Shown: positions 50,062 through 59,242, numbered from the stretch's first letter. The stretch is 64,000 nt of DNA from Methylobacterium soli (GCF_008806385.1 NZ_VZZK01000001.1:310001-374000), one strand, 5' to 3'. Made by a program: numbers and translations. Notes: generated by a model not told the origin, from the letters alone.

Positions 50062-50137
50062 ACGATCGCGCGGGCACGGATCCGCGCCGCACCACGCTGG
50101 TTTTCCTCACATCGGCAATCGGGAGAGACGGACCGGG

Positions 50138-50545
50138 ATGATCGACGTTCGCTGCATCTGCGCCATCGGCCAGCGCGGGCAACTCGGCCTCAACGGGCAT
50201 CTGCCCTGGGAGGGCAACACCGATCCGCTCTTTGTCGAGGACGTGACCCGGTTCTTCGCGCTGACGATGGGACACGTCCTGATTGCAGGCCCGAAGACCG
50301 TCGCCTCGGTTCCGAGATTCGCCTTCGAGGACCGCACGATCGACGTGATCCGCTCGCACGAGGATCCCGAGGCGGTGCTGAAGCGCTATCCTGGCCGCCG
50401 CATATTCGTTGGAGGCGGCATCACGGTCTGGAATGTCTACGCCAAGTACATCCAGCACTGGGATATCACCCGCCTGCCCTATGACGGCGAGGCGGATCGC
50501 TGGTTCGATCCGGCTTGGCTTGTGGGGGGGCCTTTGCGAAGCTGA
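50138..50545 (+). CDS. dmrA: Dihydrofolate-reductase-like protein, probable dihydromethanopterin reductase DmrA
   Basis: 135 aa, about 15 kDa, DHFR fold: CAIGQRGQLGLNGHLPWEGN at the substrate end, VLIAGPKTV and IFVGGGITVWNVY at the cofactor end. It lacks several usual DHFR residues, and its size and sequence fit DmrA, which in Methylobacterium reduces dihydromethanopterin to tetrahydromethanopterin for formaldehyde oxidation. The family link is recalled from knowledge of that enzyme and not tested here. A plain folate reductase is the alternative. GGGAGAGA precedes the ATG. Confidence 0.75.
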   Translation: MIDVRCICAIGQRGQLGLNGHLPWEGNTDPLFVEDVTRFFALTMGHVLIAGPKTVASVPRFAFEDRTIDVIRSHEDPEAVLKRYPGRRIFVGGGITVWNVYAKYIQHWDITRLPYDGEADRWFDPAWLVGGPLRS

Positions 50546-50599
50546 AGGCACCAGACGGGCCCCGGCGAGTTGACGCGGACGTGTCCTCGCGGGGTGATC

Positions 50600-51739
50600 A
50601 TGAGTGACCACAACTATCGGTTCGGTATCGAGGAAGAGTACTTTCTGGCCGATGCCGAGACCCGGGGGACGCCGCGGCGGTCGGTGAAGCCCTTCCACGC
50701 GGAAGTCGGCGAGAGCCTGCCCGAGGCAGGCCGCGAACTTCTGCAATGCCAAGTTGAGGTTTGCACACCGCCCTCCTGGGATTTTGCCGAGGCGCGCGCG
50801 GTGCTGGCCCGGCAGCGCGCGACGCTGGCGGAAATCGGCGCCCGGCACGAACTCCTTGTTTTCGCGGCAGGAACCCATCCGGTGGCGGATTGGTCGCTGC
50901 AAGTGCCGACCAAGGGCGACCGCTATCGCGGCATCCTGCGCGATGTCGGCCTGGCTGGCCGGCGCAGCCTGATCTGCGGCATGCACGTCCACGTTGAGGT
51001 TCCGGTGCCGGAAGCGCGGGTCGGGCTCATGAACCGCCTGCTGCCGTTCCAGCCCTTGCTGTTCGCCCTGTCGGCTTCGTCGCCGTTCTGGCAGGGCAAG
51101 CCGACGGGCCTGATCGCCTACAGGTTGAGTGCCTTCGGGGAACTTCCGCGCACGGGTCTGCCGGAACTCTTCATGCACGATTGCGACTACGAGCGGTACG
51201 TCCGCATCATGACCAAGGCCGGCGCGATCCAGGATGCGAGCTACCTGTGGTGGTCGCTGCGCCCCTCGATCAAGTTCCCGACCCTGGAGTTGCGAATCGC
51301 CGATTCCTGCACGCGGCTCGAGGATGCGCTGACGATCGCGGCCCTGTTTCGCTGCCTGGTCCGCCTGGTGGTGCGCCGGCCGGAGCTGAATGCCGGGATC
51401 GACGGGGTGACGCGGGCGCTCGCCGGCGAGAACCTCTGGCGGGCGCAGCGCAGCGGCATCGTAGCCGAGATGATCGACGAGGCCCGGGAGGAGGCCCTGC
51501 CCTATGGGGAGGCCCTGGAGGGCATGCTGGCGCTGATCGAGGAGGACGCGGCGGCGCTCGGCTGCACGGCGGAGGTCCGGAACGCCCGCGCCATCCTCCA
51601 GGACGGAACGAGTGCCGACCGGCAGATCGCCGCCTTCGAGGCCGCGCGCGAGGCGGGGCTGACCAACCGGCAGGGCCTCGACGCGGTGGTGGATTGGCTC
51701 GCGGCGGTCTCGCGCGGCACGGATGCCGGAACCGGTTAG
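50600..51739 (+). CDS. ybdK: Carboxylate-amine ligase, YbdK/GCS2 family
   Basis: 379 aa glutamate-cysteine ligase-like (GCS2) enzyme with weak gamma-glutamylcysteine activity known in E. coli YbdK. RFGIEEEYFLAD is the nucleotide-binding start, GMHVHVEVP and DASYLWWSLRPS the later active-site motifs. ATG 50600 (MSDHNYRFG) is preferred over an in-frame ATG at 50570. It follows dmrA by 54 bp. Physiological role uncertain. Confidence 0.9.
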   Translation: MSDHNYRFGIEEEYFLADAETRGTPRRSVKPFHAEVGESLPEAGRELLQCQVEVCTPPSWDFAEARAVLARQRATLAEIGARHELLVFAAGTHPVADWSLQVPTKGDRYRGILRDVGLAGRRSLICGMHVHVEVPVPEARVGLMNRLLPFQPLLFALSASSPFWQGKPTGLIAYRLSAFGELPRTGLPELFMHDCDYERYVRIMTKAGAIQDASYLWWSLRPSIKFPTLELRIADSCTRLEDALTIAALFRCLVRLVVRRPELNAGIDGVTRALAGENLWRAQRSGIVAEMIDEAREEALPYGEALEGMLALIEEDAAALGCTAEVRNARAILQDGTSADRQIAAFEAAREAGLTNRQGLDAVVDWLAAVSRGTDAGTG

Positions 51740-51774
51740 GCCGGCGTCCCGGACGACCGGAGCGCCGGCCGCTC

Positions 51775-53118
51775 TCAGCCCTTGTCGAACGGGTTCTTCG
51801 AGGTCCTGAGCGAGAGCCGGATCGGGGTACCGGGCAGGTCGAAGGCCTCGCGCAGAGCGTTGACGAGGTAGCGGGTGTAGGATTTCGGCAGGGCGTCGAG
51901 CTGGTTGCCGAAGAGGGCGAAGTGCGGCGGGCGGCTCTTCACCTGGGTGGCGTAGCGGATCTTGATGCGCCGGCCGGAGACGGCGGGCGGCGGGTTCCGG
52001 CTGGTCGCCTCGCTGAGCCAGTCGTTGATCCGCGAGGTCGAGACGCGCCGGTCCCAGACCTCGGCGGCGTCGACCACCGCCTTCATGAGCTTGTCGACGC
52101 CCTCGCCGGCGAGCCCCGACAGCGGCACCACCCCGATGCCGCGCACCTGCGGCAGCAGGCGGGTGCAATCCTCGCGCAGCTTCTTCAGGAGGCCCGGCTG
52201 GTCGGCCACGAGGTCCCACTTGTTGAGGCCGATCACCACGGCGCGGCCCTCGCTCTCGACGAGGTCGACGATGGTGAGATCCTGCTTCTCGAAAGGAATC
52301 GTGGCGTCGAGGAGCACCACCACGACTTCGGCGAAGCGCACGGCGCGCAGCCCGTCCGAGACCGCGAGCTTCTCGAGCTTGTCGTCCATGCGCGCGCGGC
52401 GGCGCATGCCGGCGGTGTCGTGAAGCTTGATCCGGCGCCCGCGCCATTCCCAGTCGAGGGAGATCGAATCGCGGGTGATGCCGGCCTCGGGCCCGACCAG
52501 CAGGCGCTCCTCGCCGAGCATGCGGTTGATCAGGGTGGATTTGCCGGCATTCGGCCGGCCCACGATGGCGACCTTGAGGGCGCGGCCCGCCGGGTTGTCG
52601 GCGTCCTCGTCCTCCTCGATCTCCGGAAGCGTCGCCTGAAGGGCGCTGTGCAACTCGCCGACACCCTCGCCATGCTCGGCCGAGAACGGGATCGGGTCGC
52701 CGAGGCCGAGGGCGAAGGCCTCGTAGGCGCCGCCCAGGCCGGCGCCGCCCTCCGCCTTGTTGGCGATCAGGATGACGGGGCAGCCGGCGCGGCGCACGAG
52801 CTCCGCGAAGGGCTGGTCGGCCGGCAGCACGCCCGCGCGGGCGTCGATGACGAAGAGCACCACATCGGCTTCGAGGATGGCGGCCTCGGTCTGGGCGCGC
52901 ATGCGGCCGAGGAGCGAGGCGGAATCCGCCTCTTCGAGGCCCGCCGTGTCGATGACCCGGAAGACCAGGCCGCCGAACTGGACATCGCCCTCGCGCCGGT
53001 CGCGGGTGACGCCCGGACGGTCGTCGACGAGGGCGAGCTTCTTGCCCACGAGACGGTTGAAAAGGGTCGACTTGCCGACATTCGGCCGTCCGACGATGGC
53101 GACGGTCGGCATATTCAT
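51775..53118 (-). CDS. der: GTPase Der (EngA)
   Basis: Essential double-GTPase for 50S assembly, 447 aa. The first G domain has GRPNVGKST at residues 10-18 and [13 protein letters not shown]. The second has [15 protein letters not shown] and [18 protein letters not shown]. The C-terminal KH-like domain is complete. ATG 53118 (MNMPTV) is the likely start; a frame continues upstream without homology. It lies downstream of the YfgM-like gene. Confidence 0.98.
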   Translation of the reverse strand: MNMPTVAIVGRPNVGKSTLFNRLVGKKLALVDDRPGVTRDRREGDVQFGGLVFRVIDTAGLEEADSASLLGRMRAQTEAAILEADVVLFVIDARAGVLPADQPFAELVRRAGCPVILIANKAEGGAGLGGAYEAFALGLGDPIPFSAEHGEGVGELHSALQATLPEIEEDEDADNPAGRALKVAIVGRPNAGKSTLINRMLGEERLLVGPEAGITRDSISLDWEWRGRRIKLHDTAGMRRRARMDDKLEKLAVSDGLRAVRFAEVVVVLLDATIPFEKQDLTIVDLVESEGRAVVIGLNKWDLVADQPGLLKKLREDCTRLLPQVRGIGVVPLSGLAGEGVDKLMKAVVDAAEVWDRRVSTSRINDWLSEATSRNPPPAVSGRRIKIRYATQVKSRPPHFALFGNQLDALPKSYTRYLVNALREAFDLPGTPIRLSLRTSKNPFDKG

Positions 53119-53235
53119 GGTGGTCTCGTCCGGTCGGCCGGCGGAAAGCCGGCAAGTGCCGCGCCCGCCTTGCGGGAACGGTTCCAAGGTATTGATCGAT
53201 CGCGTTTCTTCAACCGGCCGGCACGGCCGGCTGGG

Positions 53236-53946
53236 CTATCGCGTGATCGGCGGGGGCGGCGCGGCCGGCTCGGGCTTCGCCTCGGTGACGGTGACCGGGC
53301 CGCCGGCCACGAGGGCAGCGTAGACCTCGATGCGCTGGCGCAGGTTCTGCGGCGTCTCGGGGTCGGTGGTCAGCTGGTCGAACCAGCGGCCGGCCTCCTC
53401 GTACTGCCCGCGCTTGAGGGCCGCGAGGCCGAGCATCTCGCGGGCGGTATGCCGGAAGGCGCTGCCGGCGGCGAGGCCTTGAAGGCTCGCCAGCGCGGGC
53501 GCCGGATCGGCCGCATCGATGCGCAGCAGCGCGGCGCGCAGCCGGGCCAGGTCGCGCAATCCGCTCGCGAGGCCGGTATCGTTCGCGATCGCGTCATAGG
53601 CAGTGGCCCCCGCCGCGGGATCGCGCTTGGCCGTCTCGGCCGCGGACCGGAACTGCGCCAGCAGGCGGTACCCGGCCGGTCCTTCCGCCTCGATCGCCGT
53701 GAAGGCCTTGTCGGCCTCGTCCGTCTTGCCCTCGCGGACGAGGCGGTTGGCGGCGTCGAAGCGCTCGGAGGCCGTCTCGGCGGCGGCGCGCTGCGCGCTC
53801 TGCCAGTAGCGCCAGCCGCCGACGCTGGCCACCACCAGGATCGCGAGCGCGATGATCACGCCGCTGTAGCGCCGCCAGATCTGCGCGACCTGATCCCGGC
53901 GATAATCCTCGTTGACCTCGCGGATGAACTCGTTGTTTTCAGCCAT
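53236..53946 (-). CDS. YfgM-like TPR membrane protein
   Basis: 236 aa. A cytoplasmic N terminus (MAENNEFIREVNEDYRRDQ), one membrane helix (VIIALAILVVASVGG) and a periplasmic TPR-like helical domain (FAANRL to LKRGQYEEAG) match the TPR_21/YfgM family, an ancillary SecYEG/BAM partner. A Pro-rich end follows. In many relatives BamB lies between YfgM and Der; here they are neighbours with 117 bp between them and no bamB. Confidence 0.88.
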   Translation of the reverse strand: MAENNEFIREVNEDYRRDQVAQIWRRYSGVIIALAILVVASVGGWRYWQSAQRAAAETASERFDAANRLVREGKTDEADKAFTAIEAEGPAGYRLLAQFRSAAETAKRDPAAGATAYDAIANDTGLASGLRDLARLRAALLRIDAADPAPALASLQGLAAGSAFRHTAREMLGLAALKRGQYEEAGRWFDQLTTDPETPQNLRQRIEVYAALVAGGPVTVTEAKPEPAAPPPPITR

Positions 53947-54023
53947 GGTCTCTCAGGCCGGTCCCGAACGGGACGACCGCCTCACGGAGTTGGAGCGCCC
54001 GCGCCTAGCACAGACCTTCGGGC

Positions 54024-54103
54024 TTGGCGACCGGGCTCCTTGGCGACCGGCCTCTTGGGCGACCGGCCTCCTGGGCGACCGGCCTCCTGGGCGACCGGCC
54101 TCC
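54024..54103. repeat. Five-copy 16-bp tandem repeat
   Basis: Units tgggcgaccggcctcc and close variants repeat five times from 54024 to 54103, with a partial sixth (tggccgaccc). Units 3 to 5 are identical. It lies in the gap between the divergent ends of the YfgM-like start (53946) and the NnrU stop (54161). The period is 16, not a multiple of three. The function is unknown. Confidence 0.85.
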
Positions 54104-54160
54104 TGGCCGACCCGCAGGTTCGGGGGCCGGTCGAGCCGAGCCCGCCCGGTCGACGCCCGT

Positions 54161-54769
54161 TCAGGCCATGCCCGGCCAGGCATACACGCCGATGACCGGG
54201 TAATGCAGGTAGCGGCCGAACACGAACCACACGGCGACGCCGATCACGACGGCCAGGATGTCGTTGCGGTAGCCCGACGGGCGGGCGGCCTCGCCGCCAT
54301 GCTGCGCCGCCACCTGTCCGGCGGTGAGCGCCCGGCGCTTGGCGCTGATGCGGGCGGCGACCGCCCAGGCCAGGAAGCTGCCGAACAGCAGGATCGAGCC
54401 GAGATCGCCGTTGGCGAGGAGATGCGCGGTCGCCCAGATCTTCACCGCGAGCAGCATCGGATGCTTGGCGCGCGCCCGGATATGGCCGGGCAGGTAGGTG
54501 GAGGCCAGGGCGATGAAGGCGAACAGGTTCAGGAGGACGGCGAGGTGGCGCGTCCAGACCGGCGGATCCCAGACCGCGATGTAGCCGGAGGCGCGATATT
54601 GGTGGAAGCCGTAGGCGATGAGGACGAGGCCGGCCAGGGAGGCGAGCGTGTAGGCAAGCTTGAAGCGCTTCTCGCCGAGCTGCCCGATCGCCTCCGCGCG
54701 CTTGGCCCGGGCCATCGAGAAGGCATGCGTGCCGAGAAACAGCACGAGCCCGAGGATCAGGATCAGCAT
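54161..54769 (-). CDS. NnrU family membrane protein
   Basis: 202 aa with about five to six hydrophobic segments. MLILILGLVLFLGTHAFSM, TYLPGHIRARAKHPMLLAVK (with the conserved HP) and ATAHLLANGDLGSILLFG are NnrU/isoprenylcysteine-methyltransferase-like motifs. The family was named after a nitric-oxide-reduction regulon in Rhodobacter; the biochemical role is unknown. ATG 54769 is chosen because upstream in-frame sequence is translated from a tandem repeat. Confidence 0.9.
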   Translation of the reverse strand: MLILILGLVLFLGTHAFSMARAKRAEAIGQLGEKRFKLAYTLASLAGLVLIAYGFHQYRASGYIAVWDPPVWTRHLAVLLNLFAFIALASTYLPGHIRARAKHPMLLAVKIWATAHLLANGDLGSILLFGSFLAWAVAARISAKRRALTAGQVAAQHGGEAARPSGYRNDILAVVIGVAVWFVFGRYLHYPVIGVYAWPGMA

Positions 54770-54780
54770 GGATGGCCCTT

Positions 54781-54862
54781 GAGGACAGAATCTTGGGGAT
54801 GGGAATTTTGGGGACGGGAAACTTGAAGAGGGAATCTCGGAGACAGGAATTTCGGGGAGCGG
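54781..54862. repeat. Imperfect tandem repeat of about 16 bp in the NnrU leader
   Basis: About five imperfect units of the form GGGAATTTTGGGGACG are lined up from 54781 to 54862, immediately upstream of the NnrU start. They differ at two to five positions. In the NnrU frame they read as Pro/Ser/Phe/Ile-rich repeats (KFPSP, EIPVSEIPSSS), but this is likely untranslated leader. Confidence 0.7.
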
Positions 54863-54939
54863 CCGAACCGATGCCGGTCCGGGCAAGCACTCTGTAACGG
54901 TTCTGAAGCGAATCTGGCGGCCTTGTCCAGGCTGCCCCG

Positions 54940-56115
54940 ATGACGCGCCCCCTCCGGTACACCGCTCTCCTGCTTCTCGGGCTGACGGGGGCCGCCCAGG
55001 CCGCGCCCGAGCCGCCGCTCTCCAGCCTGACCCTGGTGGGACCGCCGACCGCGATCTTCCGGGCCGGGCGCGACGCCTGCGACGGCGCCGACGTGCCGGA
55101 TGCCTCCGCCCGGGCCTTTCGGGATGCGCGCGGGGCCGTGGCTCTCTTCGGCATGCATTACCGCAACCGGGCGCTGCGCGGGCCGGATCTCGACCACCTG
55201 ACGCTCGATTGCAGCATCGTGCTGGATTCCGGCGAGAAATCCGATCCGGCGCTCTATGACGACCGCTCCTGGATCACCGCAACCTGGACCGAGGACGGGC
55301 GCGCGGTCGCGGGCCTCCTGCACCACGAGTATCAGGCGAACGAGCATCCGGGCCGCTGCCGCTCCAAGCTCTACCTGGAATGCTGGTACAACACGCTGAC
55401 CGCCGCGGCCTCGACGGATGGCGGCCGCAGCTTCACCCGCGCGGCGCCGCCCGCGGTAGTGGCCGCCGCCCCCTTCCGGCAGGAGGTGGACCAGGGCCGG
55501 CACCGCGGCTTCTTCAACCCCTCGAACATTTTCGGCGCGGGGCGCTGGCGCTACATTTTCGCCTCGACCACGGGCTGGGACCGGCCGGGCAGCGACCAGG
55601 CGGGCGGCGTCTGCCTGTTCCGGACCGCGACGCCCGCCGACCCGTTGAGCTGGCGGGCCTGGACCGGCACGGGCTTCACCGCCGCCTTCCCGGATCCCTA
55701 CCGGCAGCCTGTGCGGATCCCCGACACCTGCAAGCCGGTGGCCCCCTTTCCCACCCCGGTGGGCGCCGTGGTGCGCCATCGCGGCACCGGCGCCTATATC
55801 GCGGTGTTCATGGCCAAGCAGGCGGAGGCGTTCCCCCAGTCGGGCTTCTACTGGACCAGCTCACGCGACCTCCTCACCTGGGACACGCCACGCCTGCTTC
55901 TCGCCGGCGCCACCCTCTACGACGATCCGTGCCAAGCGCCGGGCGGCCTCATCGCCTACCCGTCGCTCCTCGATCCCGCGGCCGAGGGCCGCAACTTCGA
56001 CGATGTCGGCGACACCGCGCGCTTCACCTACGTGACCCTCAGGACCGAGGGCTGCCGCATCACCTCGGATCGCGACCTGGTGCGCCGGCCCGTGGCCATC
56101 ACGGTCTGGCCGTGA
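54940..56115 (+). CDS. Secreted protein of unknown function, propeller-like
   Basis: 391 aa with a clear Sec signal peptide (MTRPLRYTALLLLGLTGAAQA). The mature part has repeated motifs (DDRSWITATWTEDG, STDGGRSFTRA, TSSRDLLTWDTPRLLL) typical of five-blade beta-propeller glycosidase or sialidase folds, with six or more cysteines for disulfides. No catalytic signature could be assigned. It is plus strand, divergent from NnrU, and ends 50 bp before the cupin gene. Periplasmic or extracellular by the signal peptide. Confidence 0.85.
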   Translation: MTRPLRYTALLLLGLTGAAQAAPEPPLSSLTLVGPPTAIFRAGRDACDGADVPDASARAFRDARGAVALFGMHYRNRALRGPDLDHLTLDCSIVLDSGEKSDPALYDDRSWITATWTEDGRAVAGLLHHEYQANEHPGRCRSKLYLECWYNTLTAAASTDGGRSFTRAAPPAVVAAAPFRQEVDQGRHRGFFNPSNIFGAGRWRYIFASTTGWDRPGSDQAGGVCLFRTATPADPLSWRAWTGTGFTAAFPDPYRQPVRIPDTCKPVAPFPTPVGAVVRHRGTGAYIAVFMAKQAEAFPQSGFYWTSSRDLLTWDTPRLLLAGATLYDDPCQAPGGLIAYPSLLDPAAEGRNFDDVGDTARFTYVTLRTEGCRITSDRDLVRRPVAITVWP

Positions 56116-56165
56116 ATTGACGCCGGGCTCACGCGATGGATTCTGGCCCGAGAGGGAGACGCCCG

Positions 56166-56477
56166 ATGCCGCCGCATTGCCTGACTTGGAACGACCTGCC
56201 GGAGACGCGTGCGCCGAGCGGCGTCGCCAAGCGCGTGCTCGAAGGCGCCGGCGCGACGCTGGTGCGGGTGCTCGTGCCGGCCGGCACCTCGGCCGAACGC
56301 CACAGCCACCCGCACGAGCAATGCGTGCAGGTGCTCTCCGGCTCCGGCACCCTGGAGACCGCGCAGGGCCGGACGGCGTTCGGACCGGGCAGCCTGTTCC
56401 ACTTCCCGCCCGGCGCCTGGCACGCGGCCGAGTTCGACACCGAGACCGTGTTGGTCGAGACGAATGTCCGCGCGTGA
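56166..56477 (+). CDS. Small cupin-domain protein
   Basis: 103 aa, single cupin barrel. Motif 1 is HSHPHEQCVQVLSG with metal-ligand histidines, and motif 2 is GPGSLFHFPPGAWHAAE. Function unassigned. ATG 56166 is preferred over an in-frame ATG at 56136 because GGGAGACG precedes it. Confidence 0.9.
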   Translation: MPPHCLTWNDLPETRAPSGVAKRVLEGAGATLVRVLVPAGTSAERHSHPHEQCVQVLSGSGTLETAQGRTAFGPGSLFHFPPGAWHAAEFDTETVLVETNVRA

Positions 56478-56539
56478 CGGCGGTGCGTCGATGGGCCGGG
56501 CGGCCCAATTCTATAATCAGGTACGATCGAGGTCGGGCG

Positions 56540-56842
56540 ATGCGTGACGCTGCGCAGAAACGTTCGATCCGTCGGTACCGGGCACGCCTGGGCGAGCGCG
56601 GTCTGGCACGCTTCGAGGTGATCGGTCTCGATGCGGACCGCGCGCTCGTGCGGATGCTGGCCCGCCGACTCGCGGAGGACGGACCGGAGGCCACCGAGAT
56701 CCGAGATGCGGTCAGCCGCACCCTGTCCAATGAGCCGTCGCGAACGGGCGGTATCCTCGATGCCTTGCGTCGATCGCCCCTGGTCGGCTCCGACATCGAC
56801 CTCGACCGGTTGCGGGTCGAGGGCCGCTCGATCGACCTGTGA
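56540..56842 (+). CDS. VapB-like antitoxin
   Basis: 100 aa. A small basic N terminus (KRSIRRYRARLGERGLARFEV) and the acidic C-terminal end (SDIDLDRLRVEGRSIDL) match antitoxins that pair with PIN toxins. GAGG lies upstream of the ATG. The stop overlaps the toxin start (GTGA), so the two are translationally coupled. The pair probably self-represses its promoter (inference from the family). Confidence 0.85.
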   Translation: MRDAAQKRSIRRYRARLGERGLARFEVIGLDADRALVRMLARRLAEDGPEATEIRDAVSRTLSNEPSRTGGILDALRRSPLVGSDIDLDRLRVEGRSIDL

Positions 56843-57282
56843 CGCGCTATCTCCTCGACACCAACATCATCAGTAACGTCATCAAGCCGCTCCCGTCGCC
56901 TACGCTTCTCGCCTGGCTCGGATCACAGCGGGACGACGATCTCTTCATCGCCGCGCTGACGCTCGCGGAGATTCGGCGAGGCATCCTCGAGATGCCCACC
57001 GGGCGGAAGCGACGCGCGCTCGAAGCGTGGTTCGTCGGTCCCGAAGGTCCGCAGGCCCTCTTCGCCGGGCGAATTCTGCCGTTTGATGCGAGCGCCGCAT
57101 TGTTATGGGCCGAGTTGATGGCGGAGGGCCGAGCCTCAGGCCGGCCGCGCAGCAGCCTCGACATGATCGTCGCCGCAGTCGCCCTCGCCCATGGCTGCGT
57201 CGCGGTGACCGACGACGCATCCGACTTCGCCGGTTTCGCCCCCGTCAATCCGCTTCGGGCCGGGATGGGTCGGAGCCGCTGA
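56839..57282 (+). CDS. PIN-domain toxin (VapC-like)
   Basis: 147 aa ribonuclease-fold toxin. LLDTNIISNVIK holds the first catalytic Asp, ALTLAEIRRGI the Glu, and SLDMIVAAVALAHG with VTDDASDF the later acidic residues, so the active site looks intact. GTG start at 56839 overlaps the antitoxin by 4 bp. It ends 3 bp before the convergent guaA stop. Confidence 0.9.
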   Translation: MTRYLLDTNIISNVIKPLPSPTLLAWLGSQRDDDLFIAALTLAEIRRGILEMPTGRKRRALEAWFVGPEGPQALFAGRILPFDASAALLWAELMAEGRASGRPRSSLDMIVAAVALAHGCVAVTDDASDFAGFAPVNPLRAGMGRSR

Positions 57283-57285
57283 GGC

Positions 57286-58842
57286 TCACTCCCACTCGAT
57301 CGTGCCGGGGGGCTTCGAGGTGATGTCGTAGGTGACCCGGTTGATGCCCTTCACCTCGTTGATGATGCGCGTCGCGACGCGGCCGAGGAACGCCATGTCG
57401 AAGGGGTAGAAATCCGCCGTCATGCCGTCGACGGAGGTCACGGCGCGGAGCGCGCAGACATGGTCGTAGGTGCGCCCGTCCCCCATCACGCCCACGGTCT
57501 TGACCGGCAGGATGACCGCGAAGGCCTGCCAGATGGTGTCGTAGAGGCCGGCCTTGCGGATCTCCTCGAGATAGATCGCGTCGGCCTTGCGGAGCGCGTC
57601 GAGCTTCTCGCCCGTGATCGTGCCGGGGCAGCGGATGGCGAGGCCCGGGCCCGGGAAAGGATGGCGGCCCACGAAGGCGTCGGGCAGGCCGAGCTCCCGG
57701 CCGAGGACCCGGACCTCGTCCTTGAACAGCTCGCGCAGCGGCTCGACGAGCTGCATGTTCATGCGCTCGGGCAGCCCCCCGACATTGTGGTGGCTCTTGA
57801 TGGTGACCGAGGGGCCGCCCGTGAAGGACACGCTCTCGATCACGTCCGGGTAGAGGGTGCCCTGCGCCAGGAAGGCGGCGCCGCCGATCTTCTTCGACTC
57901 GGCCTCGAACACGTCGATGAACAGGCGCCCGATCGTCTTGCGCTTCTGCTCGGGGTCGCTGACGCCCTCGAGCTCGCCGAGGAACAGATCCTGCGCCTCC
58001 ACGTGGACGAGCGGGATGTTGTAGTGGTCGCGGAACAGACGCACCACCTCCTCGGCCTCGCCGGCGCGGAGCAGCCCGTGATCGACGAAGACGCAGGTGA
58101 GCTGCTCGCCGATGGCCTCGTGGATCAGCACCGCCGCGACCGCCGAATCGACGCCGCCGGACAGCCCGCAGATCACCCGTTCCCGGCCAACCTGGGCCTG
58201 GATCTTGGCGATCGCCTCCTCGCGGTAGGCGCCCATGGTCCAGTCGCCGGAGCAGCCCGCGATGTCGCGCACGAAGTTGCGGATCAGGAGCGCGCCGTGG
58301 GGCGTGTGGGCCACCTCCGGGTGGAACTGCACCGCGTAATAGTTGCGCGATTCGTCCGCCACCGCCGCGAAGGGCGCGTTCTTCGAGATCGCCACGGTGG
58401 TGAAGCCGTCCGGCAGCTTCGTCACCCGGTCACCGTGGCTCATCCAGACCGGGTAATGCTCGCCCACGTGCCAGACGCCCTTGAACAGGGGGCAATCGGC
58501 CAGGATCTCGATCTCGGCCCGGCCGAACTCGGCATGGTGCCCTCCCTCGACCTCGCCGCCGAGCTGGGCCGCCATGGTCTGCTGGCCGTAGCAGATGCCG
58601 AAAACCGGGACGCCGGATTCGAACACGAGCTGGGGCGTGCGCGGCGAGGCCTCGGTCGTCACCGATTCCGGGCCGCCCGACAGGATCACGCCCTTGGGCC
58701 GCGACTCGGCGAAGGCCTCGGCGGCCTTGGTGAAGGGCACGATCTCGCAATAGACGCCCTCCTCGCGCACGCGCCGCGCGATGAGCTGCGTCACCTGGCT
58801 GCCGAAATCGACGATGAGGATCTTGTCGTGGTCGGTATTCAT
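57286..58842 (-). CDS. guaA: GMP synthase (glutamine-hydrolysing)
   Basis: Converts XMP to GMP, 518 aa. The N-terminal class I amidotransferase has Cys84 in GICYGQQ and QFHPEV. The ATP-pyrophosphatase domain has [12 protein letters not shown], and the C-terminal dimerisation domain ends [13 protein letters not shown] 58842. It works with guaB, found at the right edge; the two are not adjacent. Confidence 0.98.
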   Translation of the reverse strand: MNTDHDKILIVDFGSQVTQLIARRVREEGVYCEIVPFTKAAEAFAESRPKGVILSGGPESVTTEASPRTPQLVFESGVPVFGICYGQQTMAAQLGGEVEGGHHAEFGRAEIEILADCPLFKGVWHVGEHYPVWMSHGDRVTKLPDGFTTVAISKNAPFAAVADESRNYYAVQFHPEVAHTPHGALLIRNFVRDIAGCSGDWTMGAYREEAIAKIQAQVGRERVICGLSGGVDSAVAAVLIHEAIGEQLTCVFVDHGLLRAGEAEEVVRLFRDHYNIPLVHVEAQDLFLGELEGVSDPEQKRKTIGRLFIDVFEAESKKIGGAAFLAQGTLYPDVIESVSFTGGPSVTIKSHHNVGGLPERMNMQLVEPLRELFKDEVRVLGRELGLPDAFVGRHPFPGPGLAIRCPGTITGEKLDALRKADAIYLEEIRKAGLYDTIWQAFAVILPVKTVGVMGDGRTYDHVCALRAVTSVDGMTADFYPFDMAFLGRVATRIINEVKGINRVTYDITSKPPGTIEWE

Positions 58843-59011
58843 GAGGTGGAGTTAGACGAGCACCCGCGCGCGTGCAACGCGCAAGGCCCGCGGGGCTGGC
58901 CGGATCCGCGGGCAGGATCGCGGACGCGCCGGCCTGAGGTGGTGTTAACCGGAGGTTCACCGGAGCGGGGCGACACGGTCCGCCCAGTCCACGCAAGCAG
59001 GAGGCTTTCCC

Positions 59012-59242
59012 ATGAGAGCAGCTATTTTCGGACTCGCCGCCGTCGCGTTCGCGGCCCTTGCCGCCCCGGCCTCGGCCCTGCCCGTCGCGGGCGGATCGCT
59101 CGTCGGACCGGAGAGCGGCATCGCGCAGGCCCGGGTGGTCTCGCGCAGGGTGGTCCGCGGTCCGCGCTGCCGGACCGTCGTCGAGCGCCGCCGCGGGCCG
59201 ATGGGCCGCGTGGTGGTGGTGCGCAAGCGCCGCTGTTTCTAA
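59012..59242 (+). CDS. Small secreted basic protein
   Basis: 76 aa. A signal peptide (MRAAIFGLAAVAFAALAAPASA) is followed by a mature part of about 50 residues with many Arg and Val, and a C-terminal RRC motif (RKRRCF), plus a second Cys in GPRCRTV. AGGAGG lies 7 nt before the ATG, an ideal ribosome binding site. Similar short proteins are common in Methylobacterium; function unknown. Confidence 0.85.
   Translation: MRAAIFGLAAVAFAALAAPASALPVAGGSLVGPESGIAQARVVSRRVVRGPRCRTVVERRRGPMGRVVVVRKRRCF

Noticed and set aside
54024..54103. CRISPR-like array
   Set aside because: The repeats are 16 bp, tandem and without spacers, so they are a simple tandem repeat.
49970..54195. Very long open frames (1,061 codons on minus, 1,004 codons on plus)
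   Set aside because: They cover real genes (dmrA, ybdK, der, YfgM-like) in other frames, have Arg/Gly-rich composition and no domain.
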